A program made the translations under genes and the position numbers. From JAGNHN01 sp964590645 (GTDB lineage: Bacteria; Bacteroidota; Bacteroidia; Bacteroidales; JAGNHN01), in contig CAZPYJ010000018.1 of the NCBI GenBank assembly GCA_964590645.1, positions 16,261 to 80,260 of the forward strand: a stretch of 64,000 nucleotides of DNA, in the 5' to 3' direction. Under the pieces are notes generated by a model. The model did no database searches and had not been told where the DNA came from. It was given only the letters and a program-made list of their open reading frames with translations. Below, one piece after another: positions 42,434 to 50,980 of the stretch (the first letter of the stretch is position 1; each line of letters begins with the position of its first letter).

Positions 42434-43312
42434 ATGGCAAAACAAGAGGAAAAATACAACCGGCGAAGACTCAGAAATGCTTACGCCACTACGGTGATGA
42501 GCCTCTCCCTGGTTTTGTTTATGCTGGGTTTGCTCAGCCTGATCATCCTTCAGGCCCAACGGCTTTCCGATTATGTGAGGGAGAATATCGGTTTTTCCAT
42601 CGTTCTGAAGGAAGACGTGAAAGAGGCGAGCATCCTGACCCTGCAAAAAAAGCTGGAATTGGAGGCATTCGTTAAATCTGCCGAATACATTCCCCGGGAA
42701 AGGGCAGCCCAGGAGTTGATTGAAGACCTGGGAGAAGATTTTATTGATTTTTTAGGGTATAATCCCTTGCTGCCCACCCTGGAGGTGAGGCTCAGGGCAC
42801 ATTATGCCAATGTGGACAGCCTGGCGGTGATTGAGAAGAATCTTCTCACCAATGACGATATCAAAGAAGTTCATTACGAAAAATCCCTGGTACACCTGGT
42901 CAATGAGAATCTCCGAAAGGTAGGCGTGGTCTTGCTTGGATTCAGTATTGTCTTGCTGCTTATTGCTATAGCTTTAATTAACAACACCATACGACTGTCT
43001 GTGTATGCCCGCCGTTTCCTGATTCGCAGTATGCAATTGGTGGGGGCTACCCAGGGTTTTATCCGAAAACCCTTTGTCCTGAGTGGCATAGCCCAGGGAA
43101 TCTACGGTGCATTCATTGCCCTGCTCCTGCTCAGTCTGGTATTGTATATTACCCGTATGCAGATGCCTGAAATTATTTTGCTGCAGGATATCCGCCTCTA
43201 CCTTTCGGTTTTTGCTTTCGTTTTGCTCTCCGGGATACTGCTCTCCTGGATTTCTACTTATTTTGCAGTCAGAAAATACTTGAAAATCAATACAGACAGT
43301 CTTTATATTTAG
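42434..43312 (+). CDS. ftsX: Cell-division permease-like protein FtsX
   Basis: Predicted 292 residues with one N-terminal membrane helix (about 20-42), a periplasmic domain (about 43-165) and three C-terminal helices (about 170-192, 213-237 and 255-278), the FtsX topology. The IALINNTIRLSVYARRFLIRSMQLVGATQGFIRKPF segment is the conserved coupling region to FtsE. FtsX with the ATPase FtsE controls peptidoglycan hydrolases at division; ftsE is not in this window. A near-match promoter (TAATTTCG) lies just upstream. It begins the block ftsX-DUF3098-uppP-truB. Confidence 0.93.
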   Translation: MAKQEEKYNRRRLRNAYATTVMSLSLVLFMLGLLSLIILQAQRLSDYVRENIGFSIVLKEDVKEASILTLQKKLELEAFVKSAEYIPRERAAQELIEDLGEDFIDFLGYNPLLPTLEVRLRAHYANVDSLAVIEKNLLTNDDIKEVHYEKSLVHLVNENLRKVGVVLLGFSIVLLLIAIALINNTIRLSVYARRFLIRSMQLVGATQGFIRKPFVLSGIAQGIYGAFIALLLLSLVLYITRMQMPEIILLQDIRLYLSVFAFVLLSGILLSWISTYFAVRKYLKINTDSLYI

Positions 43313-43317
43313 GCTTT

Positions 43318-43638
43318 ATGAACAAGAAGAAAAAGATGCGTCACCTGAAGCAGGGTGCAGGTAATCCTCAAACACCGGCCCGGCCTTCCGGGAAATTGCC
43401 TGACTTTGTTTTTGGACGGGAGAACTATATTATTGTCCTTGCCGGCCTCGCCCTGATTGCTTTGGGATTCATTCTGATGATCGGAGGGGGATCCAAGGAT
43501 CCCAATGTTTTCAGTGAGGATATTTTTAACTTTCAACGCCTGACTTTGGCTCCCATTCTGGTTCTGGCCGGATATGCCCTGGAGATTTATGCAATTATGC
43601 ACAGGCCCCGAAAAACAAGCCAGGAAAGCGAGGACTGA
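43318..43638 (+). CDS. DUF3098-family small membrane protein
   Basis: Predicted 106 residues. A basic N-terminus (MNKKKKMRHLKQ) is followed by two hydrophobic helices (about 38-58 and 78-94) linked by a GGGSKDPNVFSEDIFNFQRLTLAPI loop, a compact pattern of DUF3098. The family is almost limited to Bacteroidota and commonly sits between ftsX and uppP, as here (5 and 6 bases from its neighbours). Its role is unknown; the position suggests envelope growth or division. Confidence 0.87.
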   Translation: MNKKKKMRHLKQGAGNPQTPARPSGKLPDFVFGRENYIIVLAGLALIALGFILMIGGGSKDPNVFSEDIFNFQRLTLAPILVLAGYALEIYAIMHRPRKTSQESED

Positions 43639-43644
43639 TCAGCA

Positions 43645-44427
43645 ATGAGTTGGCTGGAAGCACTGCTCCTGGGCGTACTGCAGGGCCTGACAGAATTCCT
43701 GCCGGTCAGCAGCAGTGGGCATCTGGAACTGGGAAAGGCCCTATTCGGGGTGGATCCGGAAAACAGTCTCTTGTTCACTGTTGTGGTGCACGGAGCTACT
43801 GTATTGAGCACCATTGTCGTTTTTCGCCGTGATCTTGCCCGGCTGATTGCCGGAAGCCTGAAGTTCAGATGGAATGAGGAAACTCGATACGTCCTGCTGC
43901 TTCTCTGGTCGATGTTGCCGGTCTTAATCGTAGGGCTGTTTTTCAAAGCGGAAGTGGAATCCCTTTTCTCCGGACGGATTGTCTTTGTCGGCACAATGTT
44001 GATCGTGACGGCATTATTGCTGGGGACAGCCCACTTTATTCCTAAAAAAGAAGGGCCTATACGCACTACTGATGCTCTTATCATCGGCCTTGCCCAGGCA
44101 CTGGCCGTGATTCCAGGGATTTCGCGCTCAGGGGCAACCATTGCTACCGCTTTATTACTGGGGAAAGATAAGCGTAAAGTAGCCCGTTTTTCTTTTCTGA
44201 TGGTACTGCTTCCCATCATCGGGGCCAATATGCTTGACCTGGGGGAAAGCATTGGAACAGGAAGCCTGAACGGAGAAGCGCTTCCCCTTGTGATGGGTTT
44301 CATCGCTGCTTTTCTTACCGGATGGCTGGCCTGCCGCTGGATGGTGGCCCTGGTAGAAAAGGGGAAATTACTGATATTCGCTTTATACTGCCTGCTTATT
44401 GGAAGCCTGGCCATCATTTTTGCCTGA
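43645..44427 (+). CDS. uppP: Undecaprenyl-diphosphate phosphatase
   Basis: Predicted 260-residue inner-membrane enzyme with seven to eight helices. The catalytic blocks are GLTEFLPVSSSGHLELG near the N-terminus and PGISRSGATIATALLLG in the middle. It dephosphorylates undecaprenyl diphosphate on the outer face of the membrane to recycle the carrier for cell-wall and glycan synthesis. Its stop overlaps the truB start by one base (TGATG), and DUF3098 lies 6 bases upstream, so the genes are co-expressed. Confidence 0.96.
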   Translation: MSWLEALLLGVLQGLTEFLPVSSSGHLELGKALFGVDPENSLLFTVVVHGATVLSTIVVFRRDLARLIAGSLKFRWNEETRYVLLLLWSMLPVLIVGLFFKAEVESLFSGRIVFVGTMLIVTALLLGTAHFIPKKEGPIRTTDALIIGLAQALAVIPGISRSGATIATALLLGKDKRKVARFSFLMVLLPIIGANMLDLGESIGTGSLNGEALPLVMGFIAAFLTGWLACRWMVALVEKGKLLIFALYCLLIGSLAIIFA

Positions 44428-45143
44428 TGAAAGAAACAGAGACCAGGAATCTGGATTTTCAGGAAGGGGCTGTGCTATTGATAGACAAGGCCGTGGATTG
44501 GACTTCATTTGATGCTGTGGGGTACCTGCGCAGCGGTTTGAACCGAATTTTAAATATCCGCAGGATCAAGATTGGCCACGCCGGCACACTGGATCCCAAG
44601 GCTTCCGGTTTGCTCATTATCTGCACCGGCAAGTTTACCAAGCGCATCAACGAGTTTCAGGATATGGAAAAGGAGTATACCGGCACCATAAGACTGGGGG
44701 CTACTACGCCTTCCTTCGATCTTGAAACGGAGGTAGATCGTGAGTACCCCTATGCCCACATTACTCCGGCCCATCTGGAAGAAATCACCCCTCGTTTTCT
44801 TGGGCCTGTTATGCAGGTTCCTCCTGCTTTCAGCGCGATTCATATTGAAGGCAAAAGGGCTTATGAACTCGCCCGCAACGATGTCAAGTCGGTAAAAATG
44901 GCGGCGCGGGAAGTGTTTGTGCATTCTCTTGCATTCACCCGCCTGGCCCTGCCCGAACTGGACTTTACAATCCGTTGTGGCAAAGGAACGTACATCCGAT
45001 CCCTGGCCCGGGATATCGGACAAGCTCTGGGTAGTGGGGGCCATCTGACCGCCCTCAGACGCACCGGAATCGGTCCTTACCGGGTTGAAGATGCCGTTCA
45101 GGTGCAGGACTTTCTGAAAGACTTGCGGCAGATCAATTCCTGA
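44427..45143 (+). CDS. truB: tRNA pseudouridine55 synthase TruB
   Basis: Predicted 238 residues from ATG 44427 (the frame opens earlier inside uppP, which is a shadow). KIGHAGTLDPKASGLLIIC contains the catalytic Asp, and YTGTIRLGATTPSFDLETE, VPPAFSAIHIEGKRAYELAR and the RCGKGTYIRSLARDIG block follow the family order. It makes pseudouridine at position 55 of tRNAs. The protein is near the shorter TruB length, without a PUA domain, which is usual in Bacteroidota. One-base overlap with uppP. Confidence 0.95.
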   Translation: MKETETRNLDFQEGAVLLIDKAVDWTSFDAVGYLRSGLNRILNIRRIKIGHAGTLDPKASGLLIICTGKFTKRINEFQDMEKEYTGTIRLGATTPSFDLETEVDREYPYAHITPAHLEEITPRFLGPVMQVPPAFSAIHIEGKRAYELARNDVKSVKMAAREVFVHSLAFTRLALPELDFTIRCGKGTYIRSLARDIGQALGSGGHLTALRRTGIGPYRVEDAVQVQDFLKDLRQINS

Positions 45144-45419
45144 GAAATAAGAGTCTAAGCAACAACATTTCAATCCTTTCACAGTATCTGCCTCACGCAT
45201 TCACTTACATATTGATATACAGCCTGATAGTAAAAAAACAGCGCGGATTGTTTCTGAAAACGGATTTGCAGCCATAAATGGATTGGGTTCATTGAAAAGC
45301 TAATTCTCGTAATCTCAACATTTTATATAGATAAATACTTGACATAGAGTGAGAGAATCATTACCTTTGCACATCTTTTTGAGAGGGATTACTGTATCGG
45401 GTTTTAGAAGACGAGGAAG
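45144..45419. other. AT-rich intergenic region upstream of queA, no gene seen
   Basis: This 276-base gap is clearly more AT-rich than its surroundings. I find no tRNA-like fold, no small conserved frame and no strong terminator hairpin in it. Its right part carries a good promoter (see 45339-45369), and 50 bases separate the -7 box from the queA start, so a leader with regulatory function is possible. A small RNA cannot be excluded by eye. Confidence 0.45.
45339..45369 (+). promoter_or_regulatory. Promoter for queA (-33 TTG and -7 TACCTTTG)
   Basis: The -7 box TACCTTTG (45362-45369) is preceded by a TTG (45339-45341, context CTTGACA) with a 20-base spacer, close to the Bacteroidota arrangement TTTG-N19-21-TAnnTTTG. 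It is the most complete promoter in the window. Confidence 0.7.
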
Positions 45420-46469
45420 ATGAAGCTATCACAATTCAGGTTTGATTTACCTGCCGGATTGATTGCGGATCAGCCAACGCAAAACAGGGAAGATTCCCGT
45501 TTGATGGTGGTAAATCGCGCCAACGGAGAAATATCACATCATATGTTTGCCGACATTGTCCGCTTTTTTGATGACGGCGACGTGATGGTGTTGAACAACA
45601 CTAAGGTATTTCCGGCAAGATTGTTCGGGGAGAAGGAAAAGACAGGAGCCAAAATTGAGGTCTTTTTGTTAAGAGAGCTCAACAGGGAAACCCGTTTATG
45701 GGACGTACTGGTAGATCCTGCAAGGAAAATCCGGATTGGCAACAAGCTGTATTTCGGTGAAGATGAAACCCTGGTGGCAGAGGTGATCGACAATACCACT
45801 TCCCGTGGGCGTACCTTGCGTTTTCTCTTTGATGGACCTTATGAAGAGTTCAAAAAGACCATTCAGCGCCTGGGGCATACCCCGCTCCCTAAACTGCACA
45901 ATCGTCCTGTAACCGAGGACGACAAAGAGCGCTATCAGACCATTTATGCCAAGCACGAAGGTGCGGTTGCCGCGCCCACTGCAGGCCTGCATTTCAGCCG
46001 TGAACTGATGAAACGGCTTGAGCTGCAGGGGGTCGGTTTTCCGGAGGTCACCCTGCACGCCGGCCTCGGCAATTTCCGTACCATCGATGTGGAAGACCTG
46101 ACCAAGCATAAAATGGATTCTGAAGAGGTGATTATCCCTGAACTCAGCTCCCTGATGGTAAACCAGGCCAAGGATGCAGGCAAACGCATCTGTGCGGTAG
46201 GAACTACCACAATGAAGGCCATCGAGACTTCGGTGTCCATCTCCGGCCACCTGAAGCCCTACAAGGGATGGACCAATAAATTCATTTTCCCTCCCTACGA
46301 ATTCAGCATCGCCAATGCGATGATATCCAATTTTCACCTCCCCCTCTCGCCTATGCTGATGATGACGGCTGCTTTTGCCGGCTACGACTTGCTGATGAAG
46401 GCTTATGACGAGGCCATCAAGGAGGAATACAAGTTCTTTACCTATGGGTCGGCAATGCTGATCCTGTAA
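45420..46469 (+). CDS. queA: S-adenosylmethionine:tRNA ribosyltransferase-isomerase
   Basis: Predicted 349 residues. The start FRFDLPAGLIADQPTQNREDSRLMVV, VLNNTKVFPARLFG, VAAPTAGLHFS and FHLPLSPMLMMTAAFAG are hallmark QueA blocks. The enzyme transfers and rearranges the ribosyl part of SAM onto 7-aminomethyl-7-deazaguanine in tRNA, making epoxyqueuosine. It has its own promoter, and ispD follows 18 bases later. Confidence 0.97.
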   Translation: MKLSQFRFDLPAGLIADQPTQNREDSRLMVVNRANGEISHHMFADIVRFFDDGDVMVLNNTKVFPARLFGEKEKTGAKIEVFLLRELNRETRLWDVLVDPARKIRIGNKLYFGEDETLVAEVIDNTTSRGRTLRFLFDGPYEEFKKTIQRLGHTPLPKLHNRPVTEDDKERYQTIYAKHEGAVAAPTAGLHFSRELMKRLELQGVGFPEVTLHAGLGNFRTIDVEDLTKHKMDSEEVIIPELSSLMVNQAKDAGKRICAVGTTTMKAIETSVSISGHLKPYKGWTNKFIFPPYEFSIANAMISNFHLPLSPMLMMTAAFAGYDLLMKAYDEAIKEEYKFFTYGSAMLIL

Positions 46470-46487
46470 GCCCGTGCATCAATCCTG

Positions 46488-47177
46488 ATGTCAGATTACG
46501 CCATTATCGTGGCCGGTGGCCTGGGAAGGAGAATGGGGATGGAAGCCCCCAAGCAATTTCTGAACCTGGCTGGAAAACCGGTATTGCAATATGCCCTGGA
46601 TGCATTTAAAACAGCATTACCAGGCATCCGTTTCGTGCTGGTGATCCCTCAGGCTTATGAAAAAGAAGCTACAGACATCCTTGGTGCCTGCGGAGTGACG
46701 GAGCGTACCCACCTGGCCTTAGCCGGCAGAGAACGCTACTTTTCGGTGCAAAACGGATTAAGTTTTATCCCGGCCGGTGAGGGCCGCATTGCCGTACACG
46801 ATGCTGCACGCCCTTTGGCCTCCCCCTCACTCATACAGCGGTGTTTTGATGCCCTCAAACTGGCAGAGGCAGTGGTCCCGCTGATTCCGGTTCACGATTC
46901 AGTCAGGATGATCAGGGAAGGAGGAGGCAGCCAGGTCCTTGACAGAAATACACTTCGTGCCGTACAAACCCCACAGTGCTTCCGAAACGATACGCTCAGA
47001 AAAGCCTACACCCTCCCTTTCGACCCGCTCTTCACCGATGATGCATCCCTGGCAGAAAAAGCAGGGGTCCGGATTCATTGGATAGAAGGAGAAACAGCCA
47101 ACCTGAAGCTGACCACTCCTGAGGATATGATCATTGCAGAAGCCTTACTTGCAGCAAGAGGCATCAACGCACCCTGA
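46488..47177 (+). CDS. ispD: 2-C-methyl-D-erythritol 4-phosphate cytidylyltransferase
   Basis: Predicted 229 residues. The CTP-binding IVAGGLGRRMGMEAPKQFL, VHDAARPL, VQTPQCF and FTDDASLAEKAG blocks are all present. It activates methylerythritol phosphate in the non-mevalonate isoprenoid pathway, which supplies the polyprenyl synthase at 1840 and the carrier recycled by UppP. It follows queA after 18 bases, and its 3' end overlaps the convergent glycosyltransferase gene by 14 bases. Confidence 0.96.
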   Translation: MSDYAIIVAGGLGRRMGMEAPKQFLNLAGKPVLQYALDAFKTALPGIRFVLVIPQAYEKEATDILGACGVTERTHLALAGRERYFSVQNGLSFIPAGEGRIAVHDAARPLASPSLIQRCFDALKLAEAVVPLIPVHDSVRMIREGGGSQVLDRNTLRAVQTPQCFRNDTLRKAYTLPFDPLFTDDASLAEKAGVRIHWIEGETANLKLTTPEDMIIAEALLAARGINAP

Positions 47178-48291
47178 TCTTTCTTCCCTTCCAGGAAGCT
47201 CCCCCCCCTAAGGTCCCCATCCACAAGAATATCAGGAAAACCGGATATAGGAATACCATCCGGGGGAAAGCGCGTAAGGCCTTGCGCTGCCCTGACCAGC
47301 CTGTCCAGGCAACAGCTAGCATCCACTCAGGGATGGCTTTGAGTAAAAGGCAGATTATGGGAACAGCTACACCTGTTTTGCCAAAGCCCAGCAAGCCTAT
47401 CGATAGCAGAAAAGCCAGATTCGCCAATACCACAGCCAGCCCGGTCAGCCTGGCTTTCAGGTTGGTTTTGGCGCTTTTGCCGGCCCAGCGCAGTCGCTGT
47501 TTGTACACATCGCCCCATCGCATCAAGCCCGGAGTTTCACACAAGGCTTCCCGGCTTTTGACAAAACGGATGCTCTCCCTACCAAACTGCTTCCATATTT
47601 TTTCCACCAGAAATACATCGTCCCCGGAGGCGAGCTCCTGATGCCAGGGGTCTTTTCCAAGGGCTTCCAGCGAGGGCTTCCGGAGGATCAGGTTGGCTCC
47701 GGTGCTGAGCAGGGGGAAGCCCAGTGCGAGGCTGGATGCTCCGGACAGCATCAGGATCCCATACTCGAGTTGCTGCAAGAAAATGATCTGCCTTTCCTTT
47801 CCGATGATCCGGATGCCGCCCCAGCATAAATGGGTCTGGGTGCTTTCTGTCAGGGCCTCCCGCATCGTCCGGATCCAGCTCGGGGGATGGAATACATCGG
47901 CATCGGTGAAAAGCAGAAAATCTCCGGAGGAAATGGCCACCCCTTTTTGAAGTGCAGCCTTCTTTCCCCTCTCATCCTTGTTCAGCTGAGTAATGTTAAC
48001 TGCAATCGAAACCTCATTTTCAGTCTCTTTCCTGATGATTTCCAATCCTCCGTCTTCACTATGATCATCTACAAAGATCAGTTCCACCGGGCCGGTGTTA
48101 TCCTGTGCCTGCAATCGTTTCCATACCTGGGGTAAGTGTTTCGCTTCATTGCGGAATGGAACGATGACACTGATCAGGGATATATCCCCTTTTGTTTGCT
48201 TCTTTTCAGAAGGCAGTTTCTTCCAGGCACGCAGGAAGGCCCACAGCAGGAGGGCGTACAAAAGAAGCATTACAACAATCAAATAGTGCAT
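47164..48291 (-). CDS. Glycosyltransferase family 2, membrane-bound
   Basis: Predicted 375 residues. One N-terminal helix (about 3-20) precedes a GT-A domain: SVIVPFRNEAKHLPQVWKRL, ELIFVDDHSEDGG, LLFTDADVFHPP (metal-binding DxD) and the QRLRWAGK (Q-x-x-R-W) acceptor motif. Two to three C-terminal helices (about 275-360) anchor it. The pattern is that of processive or lipid-linked sugar transferases; the sugar and acceptor are unknown. The gene ends within ispD on the other strand (14-base overlap) and is divergent from ruvC. Confidence 0.9.
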   Translation of the reverse strand: MHYLIVVMLLLYALLLWAFLRAWKKLPSEKKQTKGDISLISVIVPFRNEAKHLPQVWKRLQAQDNTGPVELIFVDDHSEDGGLEIIRKETENEVSIAVNITQLNKDERGKKAALQKGVAISSGDFLLFTDADVFHPPSWIRTMREALTESTQTHLCWGGIRIIGKERQIIFLQQLEYGILMLSGASSLALGFPLLSTGANLILRKPSLEALGKDPWHQELASGDDVFLVEKIWKQFGRESIRFVKSREALCETPGLMRWGDVYKQRLRWAGKSAKTNLKARLTGLAVVLANLAFLLSIGLLGFGKTGVAVPIICLLLKAIPEWMLAVAWTGWSGQRKALRAFPRMVFLYPVFLIFLWMGTLGGGASWKGRKIRVR

Positions 48292-48329
48292 CGCATATAT
48301 TCAGGTTAAGGCATCGCCTGGCTTTTCTT

Positions 48330-48337
48330 TACCTTTG
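48330..48337 (+). promoter_or_regulatory. Bacteroidota -7 promoter box for ruvC
   Basis: TACCTTTG matches TAnnTTTG and ends 17 bases before the ATG at 48355. An in-frame GTG begins at its last base, so the ATG is preferred as start. Confidence 0.6.
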
Positions 48338-48354
48338 TGCTGATACTACACATT

Positions 48355-48906
48355 ATGCCCTCCGAACGCATCATCCTTGGCATTGATCCCGGCACCAATA
48401 TAATGGGCTATGGCATTATTGCCTGCCAGGGAAGGCGTTACCGGGTGCTGGCCCTGGGTGTGCTTAAGCTGGGCCGGATTGAAGCACAGGGTGGGAAATT
48501 AAAGAAAATATTTGATCGCACGCTGGGCTTGATCGATGAATATCATCCTGACGAACTGGCCATCGAAGCACAGTTTTTCGGAAAGAATGTGCAGTCGATG
48601 CTCAAACTGGGCCGGGCTCAGGGTGTTGCCATTGCCGCGGCACTGCATCGATCGGTTGAATACTATGAGTATTCACCCCGGAAGATCAAGCAGAGCATTA
48701 CGGGCAAAGGCAGTGCTTCGAAGGAACAGGTTGCCGCAATGTTGGGGCATTTGTTAAAGATGCCGCTGGAGGGCGAGTCACTGGATGCCACAGATGGATT
48801 AGCGGCTGCGGTATGCCACGCAATGCAGGGTTTTGAGCATAGCGAGCAGAAGCACGGGAACTGGGAAAGCTATCTGAAGGCCCATCCGGGCAGAATCAAA
48901 GGCTGA
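48355..48906 (+). CDS. ruvC: Holliday junction endonuclease RuvC
   Basis: Predicted 183 residues from ATG 48355. The acidic catalytic residues are seen in ILGIDPGTNIMGYG (Asp), AIEAQFFGKN (Glu) and SLDATDGLAAAVCH (Asp), with the KIKQSITGKGSASKEQVAAML block between. RuvC cleaves Holliday junctions with RuvAB during recombination. Its 3' end overlaps the convergent HIT-family gene by 11 bases. Confidence 0.95.
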   Translation: MPSERIILGIDPGTNIMGYGIIACQGRRYRVLALGVLKLGRIEAQGGKLKKIFDRTLGLIDEYHPDELAIEAQFFGKNVQSMLKLGRAQGVAIAAALHRSVEYYEYSPRKIKQSITGKGSASKEQVAAMLGHLLKMPLEGESLDATDGLAAAVCHAMQGFEHSEQKHGNWESYLKAHPGRIKG

Positions 48907-49297
48907 GGTAAGCCTCGCGGATTTCGGAAGCAATCTTTTCAAACTCTTCCGCGCTGAAGCTCAGTTTTGGCTTGCTGAAGTCAATATCATAGATCCCATT
49001 GATCGGGACAAGGTGAATATGTGCGTGGGGGACTTCCAGTCCGATCACAGCCATTCCTATTCTTTTGGCCTCGCTCATCTTATCCAGGGCCAAAGCCAGC
49101 TTACGGGTGAACTCGAGCAGTTCATCATAGATCTGGGGTTCAAGATGATAAAGCACATCCACCTCCTTTTTGGGAATGGCAAGCAGATGACCTTTGGCAA
49201 GGGGATGAATGTCGAGAAAGGCAAGGCAGTTTTCTGTCTCGGCCACTTTCCAGGCCGGTATTTCTCCCTGGACGATTCGTGTGAAAATGCTGGCCAT
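48896..49297 (-). CDS. HIT-family nucleotide-binding protein
   Basis: Predicted 133 residues with the histidine triad HAHIHLVP near residue 96 and the start SIFTRIVQGEIPAWKV typical of HIT/Hint hydrolases. These act on nucleoside phosphoramidates, ADP-like or dinucleoside substrates; the precise substrate is unknown. It follows greA after 12 bases on the same strand, so the two are probably co-transcribed. Its end overlaps ruvC. Confidence 0.92.
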   Translation of the reverse strand: MASIFTRIVQGEIPAWKVAETENCLAFLDIHPLAKGHLLAIPKKEVDVLYHLEPQIYDELLEFTRKLALALDKMSEAKRIGMAVIGLEVPHAHIHLVPINGIYDIDFSKPKLSFSAEEFEKIASEIREAYLSL

Positions 49298-49309
49298 ATC
49301 TGTCTTTTT

Positions 49310-49786
49310 TCAGCTGCGGGTAATATCTACTATTTCAAATTGTACTGTTCCGGCGGGCACCTGAATATCCACCGCATCGCCCACCTTCTTCCCTAATAGT
49401 CCCTGGGCGATGGGGCTATTGATTGAAATCTTTCCGGATTTCAGGTCTGCCTCATTCTCAGGTACCAGGGTATAAGCCATTTCTTTTTTTGTTTTCATAT
49501 TTCTGATTTTGACCGTACACAGGATCAAAACCTTGGAGGCATCCAGATTGCTTGCGTCGAGGACGCGGGCATTGCGGATGGCTTCTCCGAGCTTGGCGAT
49601 TTTCAGTTCAAGCATTCCCTGTGCTTCTTTGGCTGCATCGTACTCGGCATTTTCCGAGAGGTCTCCTTTTTCCCGGGCTTCGGCAATCTGGCGTGAGATT
49701 TCCGGTCTTCTGACACTGGTAAGATATTCCAGTTCATCTTTCATTTTCTGAAGCCCTTCTTCGGTAACATATCTGCTCTCGCTCAT
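49310..49786 (-). CDS. greA: Transcription elongation factor GreA
   Basis: Predicted 158 residues from ATG 49786. The frame runs on upstream to 49855, but that stretch contains the terminator hairpin of the preceding operon. The N-terminal coiled coil (YVTEEGLQKMKDELEYL, REKGDLSENAEYDAAKEAQG) carries the acidic tip, and the C-terminal domain ends with SINSPIAQGLLGKKVGDAVDIQVPAG. GreA rescues backtracked RNA polymerase by stimulating cleavage of the transcript. It is linked with the HIT-family gene. Confidence 0.95.
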   Translation of the reverse strand: MSESRYVTEEGLQKMKDELEYLTSVRRPEISRQIAEAREKGDLSENAEYDAAKEAQGMLELKIAKLGEAIRNARVLDASNLDASKVLILCTVKIRNMKTKKEMAYTLVPENEADLKSGKISINSPIAQGLLGKKVGDAVDIQVPAGTVQFEIVDITRS

Positions 49787-49814
49787 AACTTTGGCTTTAT
49801 CAGGTCTTGGTATT

Positions 49815-49856
49815 AAAAAAGCTTGAAGACCCTTATCCAACATAAGGGCCCTCAAG
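49815..49856 (-). terminator. Strong rho-independent terminator of the TonB receptor/T9SS/PorV-like operon
   Basis: On the minus strand CTTGA and CCCTTAT pair with ATAAGGG and TCAAG (stem arms 49822-49836 and 49842-49856 with an internal mismatch loop), followed directly by TTTTTT (49815-49820). It lies about 35 bases after the stop of the PorV/PorQ-family gene. Confidence 0.88.
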
Positions 49857-49891
49857 AAAATATTTGTTATTCAGACTATATGGTTCGCAAC

Positions 49892-50950
49892 TTAGAAGCT
49901 GATATGCGCTCCTATGGTATGCGTTCCATCAAAGGGATTGGTTGCTCTGTATGCATAATCCACGCCAAACACTGAACCTGTTTCTTTGTTCATCGGAATC
50001 TGTATCGTCAGTCCGGCACTGGGTCCGGTATAGACGGAGGTCCGCTCTGCATCATCGAAAAGGCCGTCTTCGTATGTATAACCGGCCCTCAGCATCAGCA
50101 CTTCTTTATAGGAATACTCTGCGCCCAGCATAAACTGGTCTTTGGTAAATGAGTTTGACTGGAAGTTTCCGGCAAGGGTCAGGCGGGAGATCTCATTGAA
50201 GTTAAAGTCATAAGCCACTCCGATGGCCAGGGCTGAGGGCAGCTCAAAATCTTCCGATCGTTGCTCCACGGTAAACTGGTTGGCTTGTCCGGGAATAAAC
50301 CCACGGAAAGAGAGTCCGTCGCCGTTGAACTGCATCGTAGGCCCGATATTCTTCAGTGTAATCCCGAAAAGGATATTGTCGGTAGGCCCGGTCACATAAT
50401 GAATACCGGCATCGATTCCGATTCCCTGAGCACTGATATCGGCGATGGATTCGGAAATGATTTTCACGTTGATACCGCCATAAATGCTGTTGCTAAAGGC
50501 TTTGGCATAGGCCATATTAATATTAAGCAAATTGGGTGTGAATGTACCGATTCCGCCTTCGGGCTGATTTACGGTGGTGATATCAATTTCCCCAAACTGC
50601 ATAGACATCACAGCCATAGAGAATGCACCTGCATCGCCCACTTTCTGGCTGAAGCCAAAGGCGTTGATATTTACGTCGGAGCCACTGAGCCAGTTGGTGT
50701 AGGCAAAGTTGAGCTCGGTGGCTTTGGTAAATGCCGTTCCTGCCACATTGGTCCATATCCCTTCCAGGCCACGCACATTGGCCACATTGGCATTGGCCCA
50801 TCCATTTCCACGGACCCAGGGATTGATCAGCAATTCAGAGGCACCAGCCTGTCCTGAGCGGTCCTTATTTCCAGCCTGCAACTGTACCAGAGGTAAGATC
50901 ATCAGGCTTGCCAGGGTGAATACGATCAGATATGTTTTAATCTTCTTCAT
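49892..50950 (-). CDS. PorV/PorQ-family outer-membrane barrel
   Basis: Predicted 352 residues from ATG 50950 with a signal peptide (about 1-26, ending LQAG). The mature protein starts GASELLINPWVRGNGWANANVANVRGLEGIWTNVAG, the pattern of PorV/PorQ (UPF0164-related) barrels, and ends in Phe (HTIGAHISF). PorV carries T9SS substrates from the SprA translocon to the attachment complex. This copy lies 30 bases downstream of a giant T9SS-tailed protein gene, so it is probably a dedicated paralog, not the housekeeping PorV. That is inference. Confidence 0.85.
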   Translation of the reverse strand: MKKIKTYLIVFTLASLMILPLVQLQAGNKDRSGQAGASELLINPWVRGNGWANANVANVRGLEGIWTNVAGTAFTKATELNFAYTNWLSGSDVNINAFGFSQKVGDAGAFSMAVMSMQFGEIDITTVNQPEGGIGTFTPNLLNINMAYAKAFSNSIYGGINVKIISESIADISAQGIGIDAGIHYVTGPTDNILFGITLKNIGPTMQFNGDGLSFRGFIPGQANQFTVEQRSEDFELPSALAIGVAYDFNFNEISRLTLAGNFQSNSFTKDQFMLGAEYSYKEVLMLRAGYTYEDGLFDDAERTSVYTGPSAGLTIQIPMNKETGSVFGVDYAYRATNPFDGTHTIGAHISF

Positions 50951-50980
50951 TGTTCCTTCTTTTTTTAGATCCACCATTGC

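Noticed and set aside
45144..45419. Possible small RNA or tRNA in the queA upstream gap
   Set aside because: No cloverleaf, conserved RNA motif or terminator hairpin was visible; only promoter elements were supported.
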